Positions 1 to 8,392 are shown, counted from the first letter of the stretch. The stretch is 64,000 nucleotides of DNA from DATARH01 sp036489765 (GCA_036489765.1 DASXFE010000114.1:1-64000); one strand, 5' to 3'. The notes: generated from the sequence alone by a model not told the origin. A program made the numbers and translations.

Positions 1-14
1 CTGAGTGTCGCGCC

Positions 15-142
15 GCGACAATCAAAAACCCACCTCTGCCTCTTGCGCGACAATTAGCAAGCGACAATCATCACCACGCCGCGACACCGGGATTCTCATC
101 CAGATTGTCGCCGCCTTCCCACCCTGATCGCCGCGCTACAAT
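15..142. repeat. Cluster of GCGACAAT octamers
   Basis: The octamer GCGACAAT occurs at 15-22, 47-54 and 61-68, inverted at 104-111 (ATTGTCGC), with one mismatch at 135-142, and again at 375-382. The first copy belongs to an inverted repeat, TGTCGCG-C-CGCGACA, at 6-20. Single copies elsewhere in the window (for example near 9211, 11915 and 16361) look like chance or coding matches; only here are they clustered. The cluster sits where the body of the neighbouring ATP-grasp gene should be, so it may be a small extragenic repeat or scar of a rearrangement. No protein-coding signal was seen between 1 and 95. Confidence 0.45.
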
Positions 143-473
143 TGAGCGCGATCGCGCGCTGCCGGAGGCCGCGCGCCAGAAAATCCCACTCATCGGGGCC
201 AAGAATGCGCGGGATGATATCGAAGGGGATCAGCCGTTCGGGGTCGCTGCCCTCGGCATAGACCGCGAAGGTCACGCCGGTGCGGCGGAACAGGAGTTCC
301 GCTTCCTTCTGTTTTAACTCGAGCCAATCGTGCGGAACCGTGTCGAGCCACCGCCGCACCCGCGCATACGGCGTGCGACAATCGCCGCCGCCGGTCTCGT
401 CGAAAGGGCACATGCCCGCGGAGTCTGTGTCTGCCATGTTCATCTGCCCGCCGCAGTGCAAGTGTCGGGCCAT
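96..473 (-). pseudogene. N-terminal remnant of a circularly permuted ATP-grasp protein
   Basis: The first ~95 residues match the start of the circularly permuted ATP-grasp type 2 family (a ~470-residue protein often found with alpha-E and transglutaminase-like genes): a PFDE start, a stretch ending ELLFRRTGVTFAVY, then ERLIPFDIIPRIL and a RGLRQRAIALN segment. After that the similarity stops, at about position 150, and the frame runs out at 96. The ATP-binding body and the family's conserved C-terminal part are missing, and neither partner gene is present. I read this as a decayed 5' end, not a working gene. The 213 bases between it and the divergent sulfatase hold no other gene I can support. 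Identity rests on remembered family motifs. Confidence 0.6.
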
Positions 474-686
474 GAACTCCGCAGGCGCCTGGGTGTCGAT
501 TGCGGGGTCGATCGCACCGGAAGCTGCGCCGCGGGAAAACGCGCCCGCCGCCGGCGTGCCTACGCTCCGGGGAGCACGGGGTTTGGCAATTAGTTGACCG
601 ACGGCTTTGGCGGCGGAGGGCTAGAAGACAGGCGGCGCAGCGCTTGCATGCGTCCTATCTGTGAACGCCTGCGCGCGGAGCGATCA

Positions 687-2051
687 ATGGCCAATGCAAA
701 ACCGAATATCGTGTTTTTTCACGTCGATAACCTCGGCATGGGTGAGCTTGGCTGCTATGGCGGCGGGATTCTGAGAGGCGCCGACACGAAGCGCATCGAC
801 GGGTTTGCCAAGGAAGGGGCGAAGCTCACGCATTACGTCGTCGAGCCGCAATGCACGCCGACGCGCTCGGCGCTCATGACCGGGCGCTACCCGATCCGCT
901 CGGGCAATCATACGATCGCGCTCGGCGGAAACGCCGGCGGGATTGTGCGTTGGGAGATAACGATTGCAGAGATCCTGTCCACAGCCGGCTATGCCACCTC
1001 TTGCCTCGGCAAATGGCATATTGGCGCAGAGGACGGGCGCTGGCCGACCGATCATGGGTTTGACGAATGGTATGGCCCCTTGCGGACCTATGACGAGTGC
1101 ATGTGGCTCGAGGATCCCCATTACGTGCCCGAGCGTGACGGCTATTCGCATATGCACGAAGGGCGCAAGGGTGAGGGCTGCAAGCCGATCCTGTCGCAGC
1201 AGCTGACAATGGAAATGAAGAAGATGTGCGATCTGGAGTACCAGAAGCGCGCGCTTGACTTCATGGACCGCAGCGCCGCCTCCGGGAAACCGTTCTACCT
1301 TTATTTCAACCACTCGCTAATGCATTTCCCGATGACCCCGCGCGACGAATTCGCCGGGAAAAGCACCAACGGCGAGTGGGGCGATTGCCTGCTGATGCTC
1401 GATCACGATTTCGGCGTGCTGGTCGACAAGGTCGAATCACTCGGACTTAGCGACAACACGATCATCGTGTTCTGCGGCGACAACGGCGCCGAGGATCACC
1501 TCGTGGGCCGCGGCACCGGCGGGTTCTTCGATGGCTCCTACTTCAGCTCGGCCGAAGGCGGCATCCGCACGCCGTTCCTGATCCGCTGGCCGGGCCACAT
1601 TCAGCCCGGCACCGAAAGCAATGAGATGGTGCATGTCGTCGACATGTTCACGACGCTCGTCAGTTTGGCCGGGTGCCAGACGCCGGGCGACCGGATCATC
1701 GACGGCGTCGACCAGAGCGCGTTCTTCCTCGGCCAGCAGGAAACCTCGAACCGCGACGAGTGCATGGTCTGGCTCAACGAAGAGCTGCACGCGATCAAGT
1801 GGAAGGACTTCAAGATCAACTTCAAGCGTCAGCAGCATTTCCACGATCCGGAGCTGCCGCTGGGCTTCGCGCGCATCACCAACCTCAAGGAAGACCCGAA
1901 AGAGCGCGAGCCCGTCAATCAGCGCTACGTGCGTTGGTGGGTGATGCAGCACGCCCACCGCGTCGTGCGGGCGTTCGAGGAAAGCAAGCAACGTGAGGAG
2001 CTGATCCCGACCGGCTCGCCGATAGACTACGTGCCGAGGCCATATCGTTGA
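687..2051 (+). CDS. Sulfatase, formylglycine-dependent (arylsulfatase family)
   Basis: A 454-residue alkaline-phosphatase-fold sulfatase that hydrolyses a sulfate ester. The activation motif CTPTR lies at residues 56-60, so Cys56 would be oxidised to formylglycine, followed by the usual LMTGRYPIRSG run and a GKWHIG motif. The metal-binding start near residues 13-15 reads VDN instead of the more common DD. A CGDNGAE motif supplies the second metal site. There is no signal peptide, so it probably acts in the cytoplasm on imported esters. The ATG at 687 was chosen over the longer frame from 594 because GGAG lies 6 bases upstream and homology begins at ANAKPNIVFF. Its stop overlaps the next gene, which encodes its likely activating enzyme. 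The substrate is unknown; choline-sulfate, aryl sulfates or sugar sulfates are all possible. Confidence 0.9.
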   Translation: MANAKPNIVFFHVDNLGMGELGCYGGGILRGADTKRIDGFAKEGAKLTHYVVEPQCTPTRSALMTGRYPIRSGNHTIALGGNAGGIVRWEITIAEILSTAGYATSCLGKWHIGAEDGRWPTDHGFDEWYGPLRTYDECMWLEDPHYVPERDGYSHMHEGRKGEGCKPILSQQLTMEMKKMCDLEYQKRALDFMDRSAASGKPFYLYFNHSLMHFPMTPRDEFAGKSTNGEWGDCLLMLDHDFGVLVDKVESLGLSDNTIIVFCGDNGAEDHLVGRGTGGFFDGSYFSSAEGGIRTPFLIRWPGHIQPGTESNEMVHVVDMFTTLVSLAGCQTPGDRIIDGVDQSAFFLGQQETSNRDECMVWLNEELHAIKWKDFKINFKRQQHFHDPELPLGFARITNLKEDPKEREPVNQRYVRWWVMQHAHRVVRAFEESKQREELIPTGSPIDYVPRPYR

Positions 2052-2941
2052 GCCTCGCCCTCTCCACGCAAGACCTGCCGGACCGGGGATCCATGATCTG
2101 GATCCCCGGCGGCAGCTTTCTGATGGGGTCGAACGCGTTTTATCGCGAAGAGCGGCCGGTGCGCCGCGAGGCAGTGGATGGGTTCTGGATCGACCCCTAT
2201 CCCGTGACCAACGCCGATTTCGGACGCTTTATCGACGCGACTGGGTACGTGACGTTCTGCGAGCGGCAGCCCGATCCGGCGCAATACCCCGATGCCGACC
2301 CGGCTTTGCTCGTACCCGGGTCGCTGGTGTTCCAAAAGCCACCGGGCCCGGTGAGCCTGCGCGACAACCGCGCTTGGTGGGCTTATGTGCCGGGCACCGA
2401 TTGGCGGCACCCCGAGGGGCCCGACAGCACGGTCGAGGGCCGTGACCACCATCCGGCGGTCCACGTCGCGTATGGGGATGCGGCCGCCTATGCGGCCTGG
2501 GCCGGCAAGGAACTGCCGACCGAGGCCGAATGGGAATACGCGGCACGCGGCGGGCTCGACGGCGCGACCTATGCCTGGGGCGACGAGGCCGAGCCCGGCG
2601 GGTGGATCATGGCCAATACCTGGCAAGGCCGCTTCCCGTGGGAAAACCTTGAAGCCGATGGGTATGAGGGCACCTCGCCGATCGATGCGTTTCCGGCGAA
2701 CGGCTACGGGCTCCGCGATATGATCGGCAATGTTTGGGAATGGACGGCGAGCGCCCTTGCGCCTCCGACATCGTGCTGCGCGCCGAGCGATCCGAGAGGT
2801 GAGGTGCGGCGAGTGGTCAAGGGCGGCTCGCATCTCTGCGCGCCGAACTACTGCCTGCGCTATCGGCCCGCGGCCCGACAGGGTGAGGCGATCGACACCT
2901 CGACCTGCCACATCGGATTTCGCTGCGTGATGCGGGTATAG
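2048..2941 (+). CDS. Formylglycine-generating enzyme (SUMF1/FGE family)
   Basis: A 297-residue member of the FGE-sulfatase fold, which converts the cysteine of a CxPxR sulfatase motif to C-alpha-formylglycine. IPGGSFLMGS opens the domain, followed by VDGFWIDPYPVTN, LPTEAEWEYAARGG and IGNVWEWT. The two active-site cysteines of true FGEs are present five residues apart, Cys264 and Cys269, in GGSHLCAPNYCLRYR, which separates it from EgtB-like relatives that lack the pair. The start is probably TTG at 2048, inside the sulfatase stop (TTGA overlap), giving translational coupling. A later ATG at 2093 would remove residues ahead of the domain. The pairing suggests a dedicated sulfatase-activator operon. 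Confidence 0.9.
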   Translation: MSLALSTQDLPDRGSMIWIPGGSFLMGSNAFYREERPVRREAVDGFWIDPYPVTNADFGRFIDATGYVTFCERQPDPAQYPDADPALLVPGSLVFQKPPGPVSLRDNRAWWAYVPGTDWRHPEGPDSTVEGRDHHPAVHVAYGDAAAYAAWAGKELPTEAEWEYAARGGLDGATYAWGDEAEPGGWIMANTWQGRFPWENLEADGYEGTSPIDAFPANGYGLRDMIGNVWEWTASALAPPTSCCAPSDPRGEVRRVVKGGSHLCAPNYCLRYRPAARQGEAIDTSTCHIGFRCVMRV

Positions 2942-2952
2942 GCGCGAAGTTG

Positions 2953-3711
2953 ATGCGAAGCGGCGCCCGACAACCCGATCCCGACCGCGACGCCGTGCGA
3001 CGGCTTCCAAAATACACCGTCATCGGCGAGACCCTGCGCGAGCGGATCCTGACCGGGCACTATCCGCCGGGCACGCAACTGCCATCCGAGACCGCACTGC
3101 AAAGCGAGTTCGGCGTCAGCCGCGTGACGATACGTCTTTCTCTCGGCGTACTACGTCGGTCCGGGCTGATCGAGAGCCATCAGGGCAGCGGTCATCTCGT
3201 ACAGCCGATGCGGGCGCTACACGATCTCGGCCGCCTGCAGGGGTTTGGCGAGATGATGGCCGCGGTCGGTGTCGACGCACATTCTCGCGTTATCGATATC
3301 GCCGAGGGGCGGCCTTCCCCCGAGGTTCAAGAGGCACTACAGCTCGACCGCGGCGAGGCGGTGGTAACGATCCGGCGGGTGCGGATCGCCGGGGCGACCC
3401 CACTTTCCTACGACGTCAGCCATTTCCCCGTCGGGATCGGCCGGAGGCTAATCAAGCTCGATCTCGCCCACGCGGACATCTTTGTGTTGATCGAGACGTC
3501 GCTCGGCGTCGATCTCGGCTTTGCCGATCTGAGGCTCGATGTCGGCGTTGCCGACCCCGACGCCGCAGTCCATATCGGCGTCACCGAGGGTAAACCGCTC
3601 TTACGGATCAAGAGACTGACCTATGACACCAAGAAACGGCCGATCGATTTCGAGCATCTGTTCGGTCGTGCGGACGCCTTTGAGTTCGGTATTCGAGTCC
3701 CGCGCTGGTAG
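2953..3711 (+). CDS. GntR-family regulator, HutC/UTRA type
   Basis: A 252-residue repressor-type regulator. Residues ~20-90 form the winged helix, with PGTQLPSETALQSEFGVSR as the GntR helix-turn-helix and a SHQGSGHLV wing. Residues ~100-245 match the UTRA ligand-binding domain (VVTIRRVR, LSYDVSHFP, LLRIKRLTYD and a final FEHLFGRADAFEF). It begins 11 bases after the FGE gene, either at TTG 2950 or the adjacent ATG 2953, and so probably belongs to the same transcript. It is followed at once by an inverted repeat (3714-3729) and by the ABC importer operon. HutC-type regulators usually sense a substrate or product of the genes they flank, so control of both the sulfatase pair and the importer is a reasonable inference. 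Confidence 0.88.
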   Translation: MRSGARQPDPDRDAVRRLPKYTVIGETLRERILTGHYPPGTQLPSETALQSEFGVSRVTIRLSLGVLRRSGLIESHQGSGHLVQPMRALHDLGRLQGFGEMMAAVGVDAHSRVIDIAEGRPSPEVQEALQLDRGEAVVTIRRVRIAGATPLSYDVSHFPVGIGRRLIKLDLAHADIFVLIETSLGVDLGFADLRLDVGVADPDAAVHIGVTEGKPLLRIKRLTYDTKKRPIDFEHLFGRADAFEFGIRVPRW

Positions 3712-3713
3712 CG

Positions 3714-3729
3714 ACTTGTATTAACAAGT
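3714..3729. promoter_or_regulatory. Candidate GntR operator, inverted repeat ACTTGT-ATTA-ACAAGT
   Basis: A perfect 6-base inverted repeat, ACTTGT (3714-3719) and ACAAGT (3724-3729), separated by ATTA. It begins two bases after the GntR stop codon and lies about 200 bases ahead of the importer operon. The core GTATTAAC resembles the GT-N4-AC arrangement of HutC-type GntR operators but is not an exact consensus match. The remaining intergenic sequence to 3934 holds no other gene that I can support. Confidence 0.45.
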
Positions 3730-3934
3730 ACCAAGACCGATGCCAAATCTTTGAGCACGGCGTTGGCGGGCGGATTACCAAAGCGGCGGGGCTGTCTGAA
3801 ATCGCTGACGGCAGCAAATAAATCCTCACATCTTATCAGTCGCTTGACCAGATCGACGCCTGGCGGATCCGGCTGGCACACCGCTTGCCCCTTACTAAAG
3901 GATGATTAAGACGAATTGTTCGAGAGGGGAAGCG

Positions 3935-5296
3935 ATGCTGTTCCGACGCCTGGCCTTCGTCGCCCTCGGGGTTGCCTTTGCCACCCCCGCGCTCTCTGAG
4001 ACGATCGACATCGCGATCGGTCACCAGAGCATGTGCACCGATACGTACACCGCGGGGATCATCGTCAAGGAGCTTCGCCTCCTCGAAAAGCATCTGCCGC
4101 AAGATGGCAAATATGCCGGGGTCACCTACAACGTCACCTGGAACGACTATGCCTCGGGTGGGCCGATTACCAACGAGATGCTCGCCAACAAACTGCAATT
4201 CGGCGTGATGGGCGACTATCCACTGATCGTCAACGGCGCCAAGTTCCAGCAGACCGACAGCCTCCGCACGCTCTATGTCGCCGGCACCGGTTACAACCTC
4301 AAGGGCTCGGGCAACGGTATCGTCGTTCCGGTCAAGTCTAACTTCTACAGCCTGAAGGATCTGAAAGGTCACTCGATCTCGACGCCGGTCGGCAGCGCCT
4401 CATGGGGGATGCTCGTCAAGGCGCTCGACGACGACCACATGAGCCTTTCCGACATCGACATGAAGAACCAAGCGCCGTCGGTCGGAGCCGCGAACATCCA
4501 GACCCAAAAGATCGACGCCCACGCGGATTTCTGTCCGTGGTCAGAAATCATGGAATACCGTGGCACCGGCCGCAAGATCTACGACGGCAGCCAGACCGGC
4601 GTGCCGTATCTGCACGGGCTCGTCGTCCGCCAGGATTTCGCCAAAAAATACCCGGAGGTCGTCACCGCGTTTGTCGAGGCAATCTACGACGCCGGCAAGT
4701 GGGTTGAGAAGGACCCGATGGCGGCCACCAAGCAGATGGAGGAATGGACCGGCGTCGAGAAGGAGGTCCTCTACCTCTATTTCTCAAAGGGCGGGTTGCT
4801 GACGCTCGACCCGACACTGAAGCCGCAATGGATCGATGCACTCAAGTTTGATCAAAAGGTCCTCGAGAGGGCCAATCTGTCACCGCCGCTCGATTTCAAA
4901 TCCTGGGTCGACGACAGCTATATCCGCGCTGCCTACAAGGCGATGGGGCATGATTACGACAAGGACCTGGCCAAGATCGTCGATCCCAAGGTGGCCAACG
5001 CCGATATGCCGGACGAGATCTGGCACGCCCGCGACGGCATCAAGACCTACACGAACGTCAAGGACTTCCTGAAAGCGGTCGGGCAGTTCGAGGCGACCGG
5101 CGCAAAGCTCAACGCAACCTACACCTACGACCGCACGACCGGACTCAAGATGTTCGGCAAGTCGGGCTTCTACGTCGAGGCGCCCGACGGCACCTACTCG
5201 GCATTTTTGCTCAAGCCCGAGGCCCAAGATTACGCCCAATTGGTCAAGAGCAAGGTCATGACCTTCGACGAGGCCGTGACCAGCGCAACCTCGTGA
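3935..5296 (+). CDS. ABC importer substrate-binding protein, NitT/TauT-like
   Basis: A 453-residue periplasmic binding protein with a clear Sec signal peptide (MLFRRLAFVALGVAFATPALS, cleaved near residue 21). The mature part has features of nitrate/taurine-type binding proteins: an early GHQS segment, GGPITNEMLANKLQFGVMGDYP as the ligand-loop region, a LKDLKGHSISTPVGSASWG second lobe and LHGLVVRQDFAKKYP. It is ~100 residues longer than typical TauA/SsuA proteins, with an extra C-terminal region rich in aromatic and charged residues. ATG 3935 was preferred to 3902 because AGGGGA precedes it and the signal peptide begins there. It opens the coupled 3935-9102 operon: the stop overlaps the permease start (GTGA). 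Ligand unknown; a sulfonate or related anion is an inference from the upstream sulfatase. Confidence 0.85.
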   Translation: MLFRRLAFVALGVAFATPALSETIDIAIGHQSMCTDTYTAGIIVKELRLLEKHLPQDGKYAGVTYNVTWNDYASGGPITNEMLANKLQFGVMGDYPLIVNGAKFQQTDSLRTLYVAGTGYNLKGSGNGIVVPVKSNFYSLKDLKGHSISTPVGSASWGMLVKALDDDHMSLSDIDMKNQAPSVGAANIQTQKIDAHADFCPWSEIMEYRGTGRKIYDGSQTGVPYLHGLVVRQDFAKKYPEVVTAFVEAIYDAGKWVEKDPMAATKQMEEWTGVEKEVLYLYFSKGGLLTLDPTLKPQWIDALKFDQKVLERANLSPPLDFKSWVDDSYIRAAYKAMGHDYDKDLAKIVDPKVANADMPDEIWHARDGIKTYTNVKDFLKAVGQFEATGAKLNATYTYDRTTGLKMFGKSGFYVEAPDGTYSAFLLKPEAQDYAQLVKSKVMTFDEAVTSATS

Positions 5297-6183
5297 CGAA
5301 TGGGATGGCAGGGATGGCGATGATCACGGACATCGACGATATCGGCGAGGTCGAGGCCCACGATGAGCCGGAGCCGCCGGCTCCGTCGGCCGACGCGGTG
5401 CGCGAGCGCCTTTTACGAACTGCGAAAAGCTGGGCGATCCGCACGCTGGCGGTCGCGGCCGGTCTCGTCCTGTGGTACATCGCCGCCCGCGCGCGCTTCG
5501 ATTTCTACATCCGCTTCGACAACATCCCGTCGCCGCTCAAGGTTGCGGCGGTGTTCTGGCAGCATCTCCACGAGCTGAAATTCTATATCCATATCGGGGT
5601 GAGCCTGGAGCGCATTCTGAGCGCTTATGTGCTCGCTTCGGTTGTAGGCATCTTCCTCGGCCTGTTGATGGGGCGCTCGCGTCTGGCCCGCGACCTGCTG
5701 ATCCCCTATATCGAGCTCTTGCGTCCGATCCCGGCCGTCGCGTGGATCCCGCTTGCGATCCTGATGTGGCCGACCGAGGAATCCTCGATCATCTACATCA
5801 CCTTTCTCGGCGCCTTGTTCCCGATCGTGCTCAACACGGTACACGGTGTCGAACAGACGCCCGAACTGCTGGTACGTGCCGCCCAGTCGCTCGGCGCGCG
5901 GCGGATCGAGATCTTCTGGCATGTGGTGATCCCAGCGGCTTTGCCCAGCATCGCCGCCGGCTTGTCGATCAGCATGGGTGTTGCGTGGTTTGCGATCCTT
6001 GCCGGCGAGATCATCAGCGGCCAATACGGGATCGGTTACTTCACCTGGAACGCATACTCGCTGATCAATTACCCCGACATTATTGTCGGCATGCTGATGA
6101 TCGGTGTTCTCGGCACGCTATCCGCTTACGCGGTGCGCCTGCTGACCTACCCGCTTCTCGCATGGCAGCGGCGGACGCGATGA
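5293..6183 (+). CDS. ABC importer permease, TauC/SsuC type
   Basis: A 296-residue inner-membrane permease of the BPD_transp_1 family, with about six transmembrane segments after a long acidic N-terminal tail. The EAA-like cytoplasmic loop is visible around LVRAAQSLGARRIEIFWHVV followed by IPAALPSIAAG, where the ATPase should dock. The C-terminal part (GVAWFAILAGEII, YFTWNAYSLINYP) is typical of nitrate/sulfonate permeases. GTG 5293 overlaps the previous stop; internal ATGs at 5305, 5314 and 5320 are alternatives that would shorten the tail by 4-9 residues. The stop overlaps the next start (ATGA at 6180). Confidence 0.9.
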   Translation: MTNGMAGMAMITDIDDIGEVEAHDEPEPPAPSADAVRERLLRTAKSWAIRTLAVAAGLVLWYIAARARFDFYIRFDNIPSPLKVAAVFWQHLHELKFYIHIGVSLERILSAYVLASVVGIFLGLLMGRSRLARDLLIPYIELLRPIPAVAWIPLAILMWPTEESSIIYITFLGALFPIVLNTVHGVEQTPELLVRAAQSLGARRIEIFWHVVIPAALPSIAAGLSISMGVAWFAILAGEIISGQYGIGYFTWNAYSLINYPDIIVGMLMIGVLGTLSAYAVRLLTYPLLAWQRRTR

Positions 6184-6863
6184 CGGCCTGGGCGGTCATG
6201 CGCGAGACGATCGGGCAGCGCCGCCGGACGTGGCTCGCGCTGACGCTGGGCCTGACGTGCATCTACCATTTGGGGCTCGTCGCGAGCGCCAGCATCAGCA
6301 CCGGTCATCTCCCGAACTACATACGGTTCTACGACTGGCCGGCGGATGTCCTGCGCATCATCGAGACGACGCCATCGATGTTCGACATGCCGTCGATCAT
6401 CAATGACGAGTGGCTGATCGAGCTTGGCGGGATGAATTACCACTACGGCCACGGCATCGCCGAGTGGAGCCTTGCGATTATCCCGTCGCACGTGCTGATC
6501 ACGCTGCTGCTGTCCGCGCTGGTGGCAACCAACGTCTTGCTGTACCGGCGCTCTCGCACGATGTGCCCGCTCGCCGAGCGTGGGGCGGGCGCCACCGCGA
6601 CGGGGCTCGGCGCGGTGTTTGTCGGCACGGCGAACATCACAATGACCTGGGTCGCCTGCTGCTCGACGCCGTCATGGGTGGTCGGCCTGTCCCTGCTCGG
6701 GGTCGAGAGTTCGTCCGCCTTCGTTCTGCTGCCTTATGGCAACGCCCTGACCGGCACCGGATTTGCGATACTGGCGCTGAGCACCTGCTGGCTTGCCTGG
6801 CGCTGTACCCCTCGTCCGCCGCGTCTCGCGATTGCGACGCAGCCAATCCTTCTAGACCGATAA
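6180..6863 (+). CDS. Unrecognised multi-pass membrane protein in the importer operon
   Basis: A 227-residue protein I cannot place in a family. Hydrophobic segments lie at about residues 15-38, 101-127, 138-175 (probably two) and 180-207, giving four or five membrane spans. The loop after the first span holds WPADVLRIIETTP and NYHYGHGIAEW, rich in Tyr, His and Trp. The fourth span contains an adjacent cysteine pair, TWVACCSTPSWVVG. The start ATG 6180 overlaps the permease stop (ATGA) and the ATPase follows 9 bases after its stop, so it is firmly inside the operon. It has no EAA loop, so it is not a second ordinary permease. A link to the downstream di-heme cytochrome, for example as a membrane redox partner, is speculation. 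Confidence 0.75.
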   Translation: MTAWAVMRETIGQRRRTWLALTLGLTCIYHLGLVASASISTGHLPNYIRFYDWPADVLRIIETTPSMFDMPSIINDEWLIELGGMNYHYGHGIAEWSLAIIPSHVLITLLLSALVATNVLLYRRSRTMCPLAERGAGATATGLGAVFVGTANITMTWVACCSTPSWVVGLSLLGVESSSAFVLLPYGNALTGTGFAILALSTCWLAWRCTPRPPRLAIATQPILLDR

Positions 6864-6872
6864 GAGGCCTCC

Positions 6873-7724
6873 ATGCTCGCGCAGGTGCTCAAGCTTGATA
6901 ACCGGCCCCCGACCCCGATGCCCAGTTCTCGCATCCCGACCGAAAAAGGGCATGTGCTGATTGACCGCGTGGCGGTGACGTTCGGACGTGGCAGCAACAT
7001 CCACACCGCCGTTGCGGAGACCTCGCTCGATGTCGCGCCCGGCGAGTTCGTCTGCTTGCTGGGGCCGTCGGGCTGCGGCAAGTCGACGTTGCTGAATTGC
7101 GTCGCCGGTTACGTAGCGCCGTCGCGCGGCGCCGTGACCGTTGACGGCGAGCCGATCACCAAGCCGGGGCCGGATCGGGGCATGGTGTTTCAGCAATACT
7201 CACTGTTCCCGTGGAAGACGGTGCTCGACAACGTCGCATTCGGCCCGCGGCTCGCCGGCAACCACGACAGCGAGGCGATCGCCCGGACGTTTCTCGACAT
7301 GGTCGGGCTGTCCCGCTTTGAAAAGCGGTATCCCGGTGAATTGTCGGGCGGCATGCAGCAACGCGTCGGCATCGCGCGGGCGCTCGCGAACTATCCGCGC
7401 GTGCTCCTGATGGACGAACCCTTTGGCGCGCTCGACGCGCAGACCCGCCTCATGATGCAGGAGAGCCTTCTGCGTATCTGGAGTGAGTTCGGCATCACCG
7501 TGCTCTTTGTGACGCACGATATCGACGAAGCCTTGTTCCTCGCCGATCGTGTGCTGGTGATGAGCGCCAGCCCCGGCCATATCATCGCCGATCTCCAGGT
7601 GCCTCTTGCCCGTCCGCGCCAGCCCGAGATCGCGACCGACGACGCGTTCATCCGTCTGAAGCGCCAGTGCCTCGAAAAAATCCGGGCAGAGAGCATGCGG
7701 GCCTTCGACCAGCAGAACCGGTGA
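6873..7724 (+). CDS. ABC importer ATP-binding protein, TauB/SsuB type
   Basis: A 283-residue ABC ATPase. Walker A is GPSGCGKST, the Q-loop is VFQQYSLFPWKTV, the signature is LSGGMQQRVGIARAL, Walker B is VLLMDEPFGALD and the switch histidine lies in FVTHDIDEALFLADRV. The FPWKT and DEPFGALDAQTR runs are typical of the nitrate/taurine/sulfonate branch. About 30 residues of non-conserved sequence precede the domain, so an internal start is possible, but AAGAGG lies ahead of ATG 6873. Its stop overlaps the cytochrome start (GTGA at 7721). Confidence 0.92.
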   Translation: MLAQVLKLDNRPPTPMPSSRIPTEKGHVLIDRVAVTFGRGSNIHTAVAETSLDVAPGEFVCLLGPSGCGKSTLLNCVAGYVAPSRGAVTVDGEPITKPGPDRGMVFQQYSLFPWKTVLDNVAFGPRLAGNHDSEAIARTFLDMVGLSRFEKRYPGELSGGMQQRVGIARALANYPRVLLMDEPFGALDAQTRLMMQESLLRIWSEFGITVLFVTHDIDEALFLADRVLVMSASPGHIIADLQVPLARPRQPEIATDDAFIRLKRQCLEKIRAESMRAFDQQNR

Positions 7725-8392
7725 GACCGGGAAGGACGTGGTGCACCCTGCTCTTTATCGCTCTCTGGTGCTGGACCGCAGCCGCGTCGGCCGAAGACGC
7801 GATCGGGGGTGACATGGTCATCACCAGAAACCTGAAGCCGTGGGACGGCTGCGGCGAATGCCATGATCTCGACGGGGTCGCGCCGAACGGCCACTTCCCG
7901 AACCTGGCCGGGGAGAAGACCGCCTACTTCCTGAAACAGATGGACGATTTCCGCACCGGCAGGCGCCAGAACGACCACGGCCAGATGGGTGTGTCGTCGC
8001 GCGACACGACGGGCAAGGCGCTCGACTCCGTGATGGCCTATTTCGCCGCGCTGCCGTCCCCCGTATCGCAGCCGACGAGCGGAATCTCGCCAGAGGAGAC
8101 CGACCACTCGAAAACGTTGGCGACGGCAGGCAACCGGGCGGAAAAGGTCCCGGCCTGCTTCGGCTGCCACAGCACCGTGCCGAAGCACGAGTTTGCGGCG
8201 CCCTGCCTGGAGGCACAGCAGGCGGGCTATCTCGAAAAGCAGCTCGGCGACTTCAGGACCGGAAAGCGGGTAAACGATCCCGAGGCGGTGATGCAGAAGA
8301 TCGCCCGGCGCCTCGGCGACCGGGACGCCGCAATCATATCCGCCTATCTCGGCAGTCTGCCCCGGGGTACCGCGTGCGGGGTGGTGCCGTGA
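7721..8392 (+). CDS. Periplasmic di-heme cytochrome c, c4-like
   Basis: A 223-residue exported c-type cytochrome. GTG 7721 overlaps the ATPase stop and begins a Sec signal peptide (ending TAAASA at residue 24). Two CxxCH heme sites are present: CGECH at 44-48 and CFGCH at 146-150. The two halves repeat: each has a segment like YFLKQMDDFRTGRRQND or YLEKQLGDFRTGKRVND and a nearby Met (GQMG; AVMQKIA) that could be the distal ligand, as in cytochrome c4 and c553 proteins. An electron carrier is unusual inside a NitT/TauT importer operon. It suggests that the imported or periplasmic compound undergoes a redox step. The stop overlaps the regulator start (GTGA at 8389). Confidence 0.88.
   Translation: MRPGRTWCTLLFIALWCWTAAASAEDAIGGDMVITRNLKPWDGCGECHDLDGVAPNGHFPNLAGEKTAYFLKQMDDFRTGRRQNDHGQMGVSSRDTTGKALDSVMAYFAALPSPVSQPTSGISPEETDHSKTLATAGNRAEKVPACFGCHSTVPKHEFAAPCLEAQQAGYLEKQLGDFRTGKRVNDPEAVMQKIARRLGDRDAAIISAYLGSLPRGTACGVVP

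Noticed and set aside
1..150. Possible CRISPR-like array of GCGACAAT units
   Set aside because: Units are 8 bases, irregularly spaced and in both orientations; no cas genes are near.
3712..3934. Possible tRNA or riboswitch ahead of the importer operon
   Set aside because: No cloverleaf or known aptamer motif could be built; only the inverted repeat at 3714-3729 stands out.
5472..6179. Long plus-strand frame ahead of the 6180 membrane protein
   Set aside because: It is the +1 frame of the permease gene. The real gene starts at ATG 6180, overlapping the permease stop.
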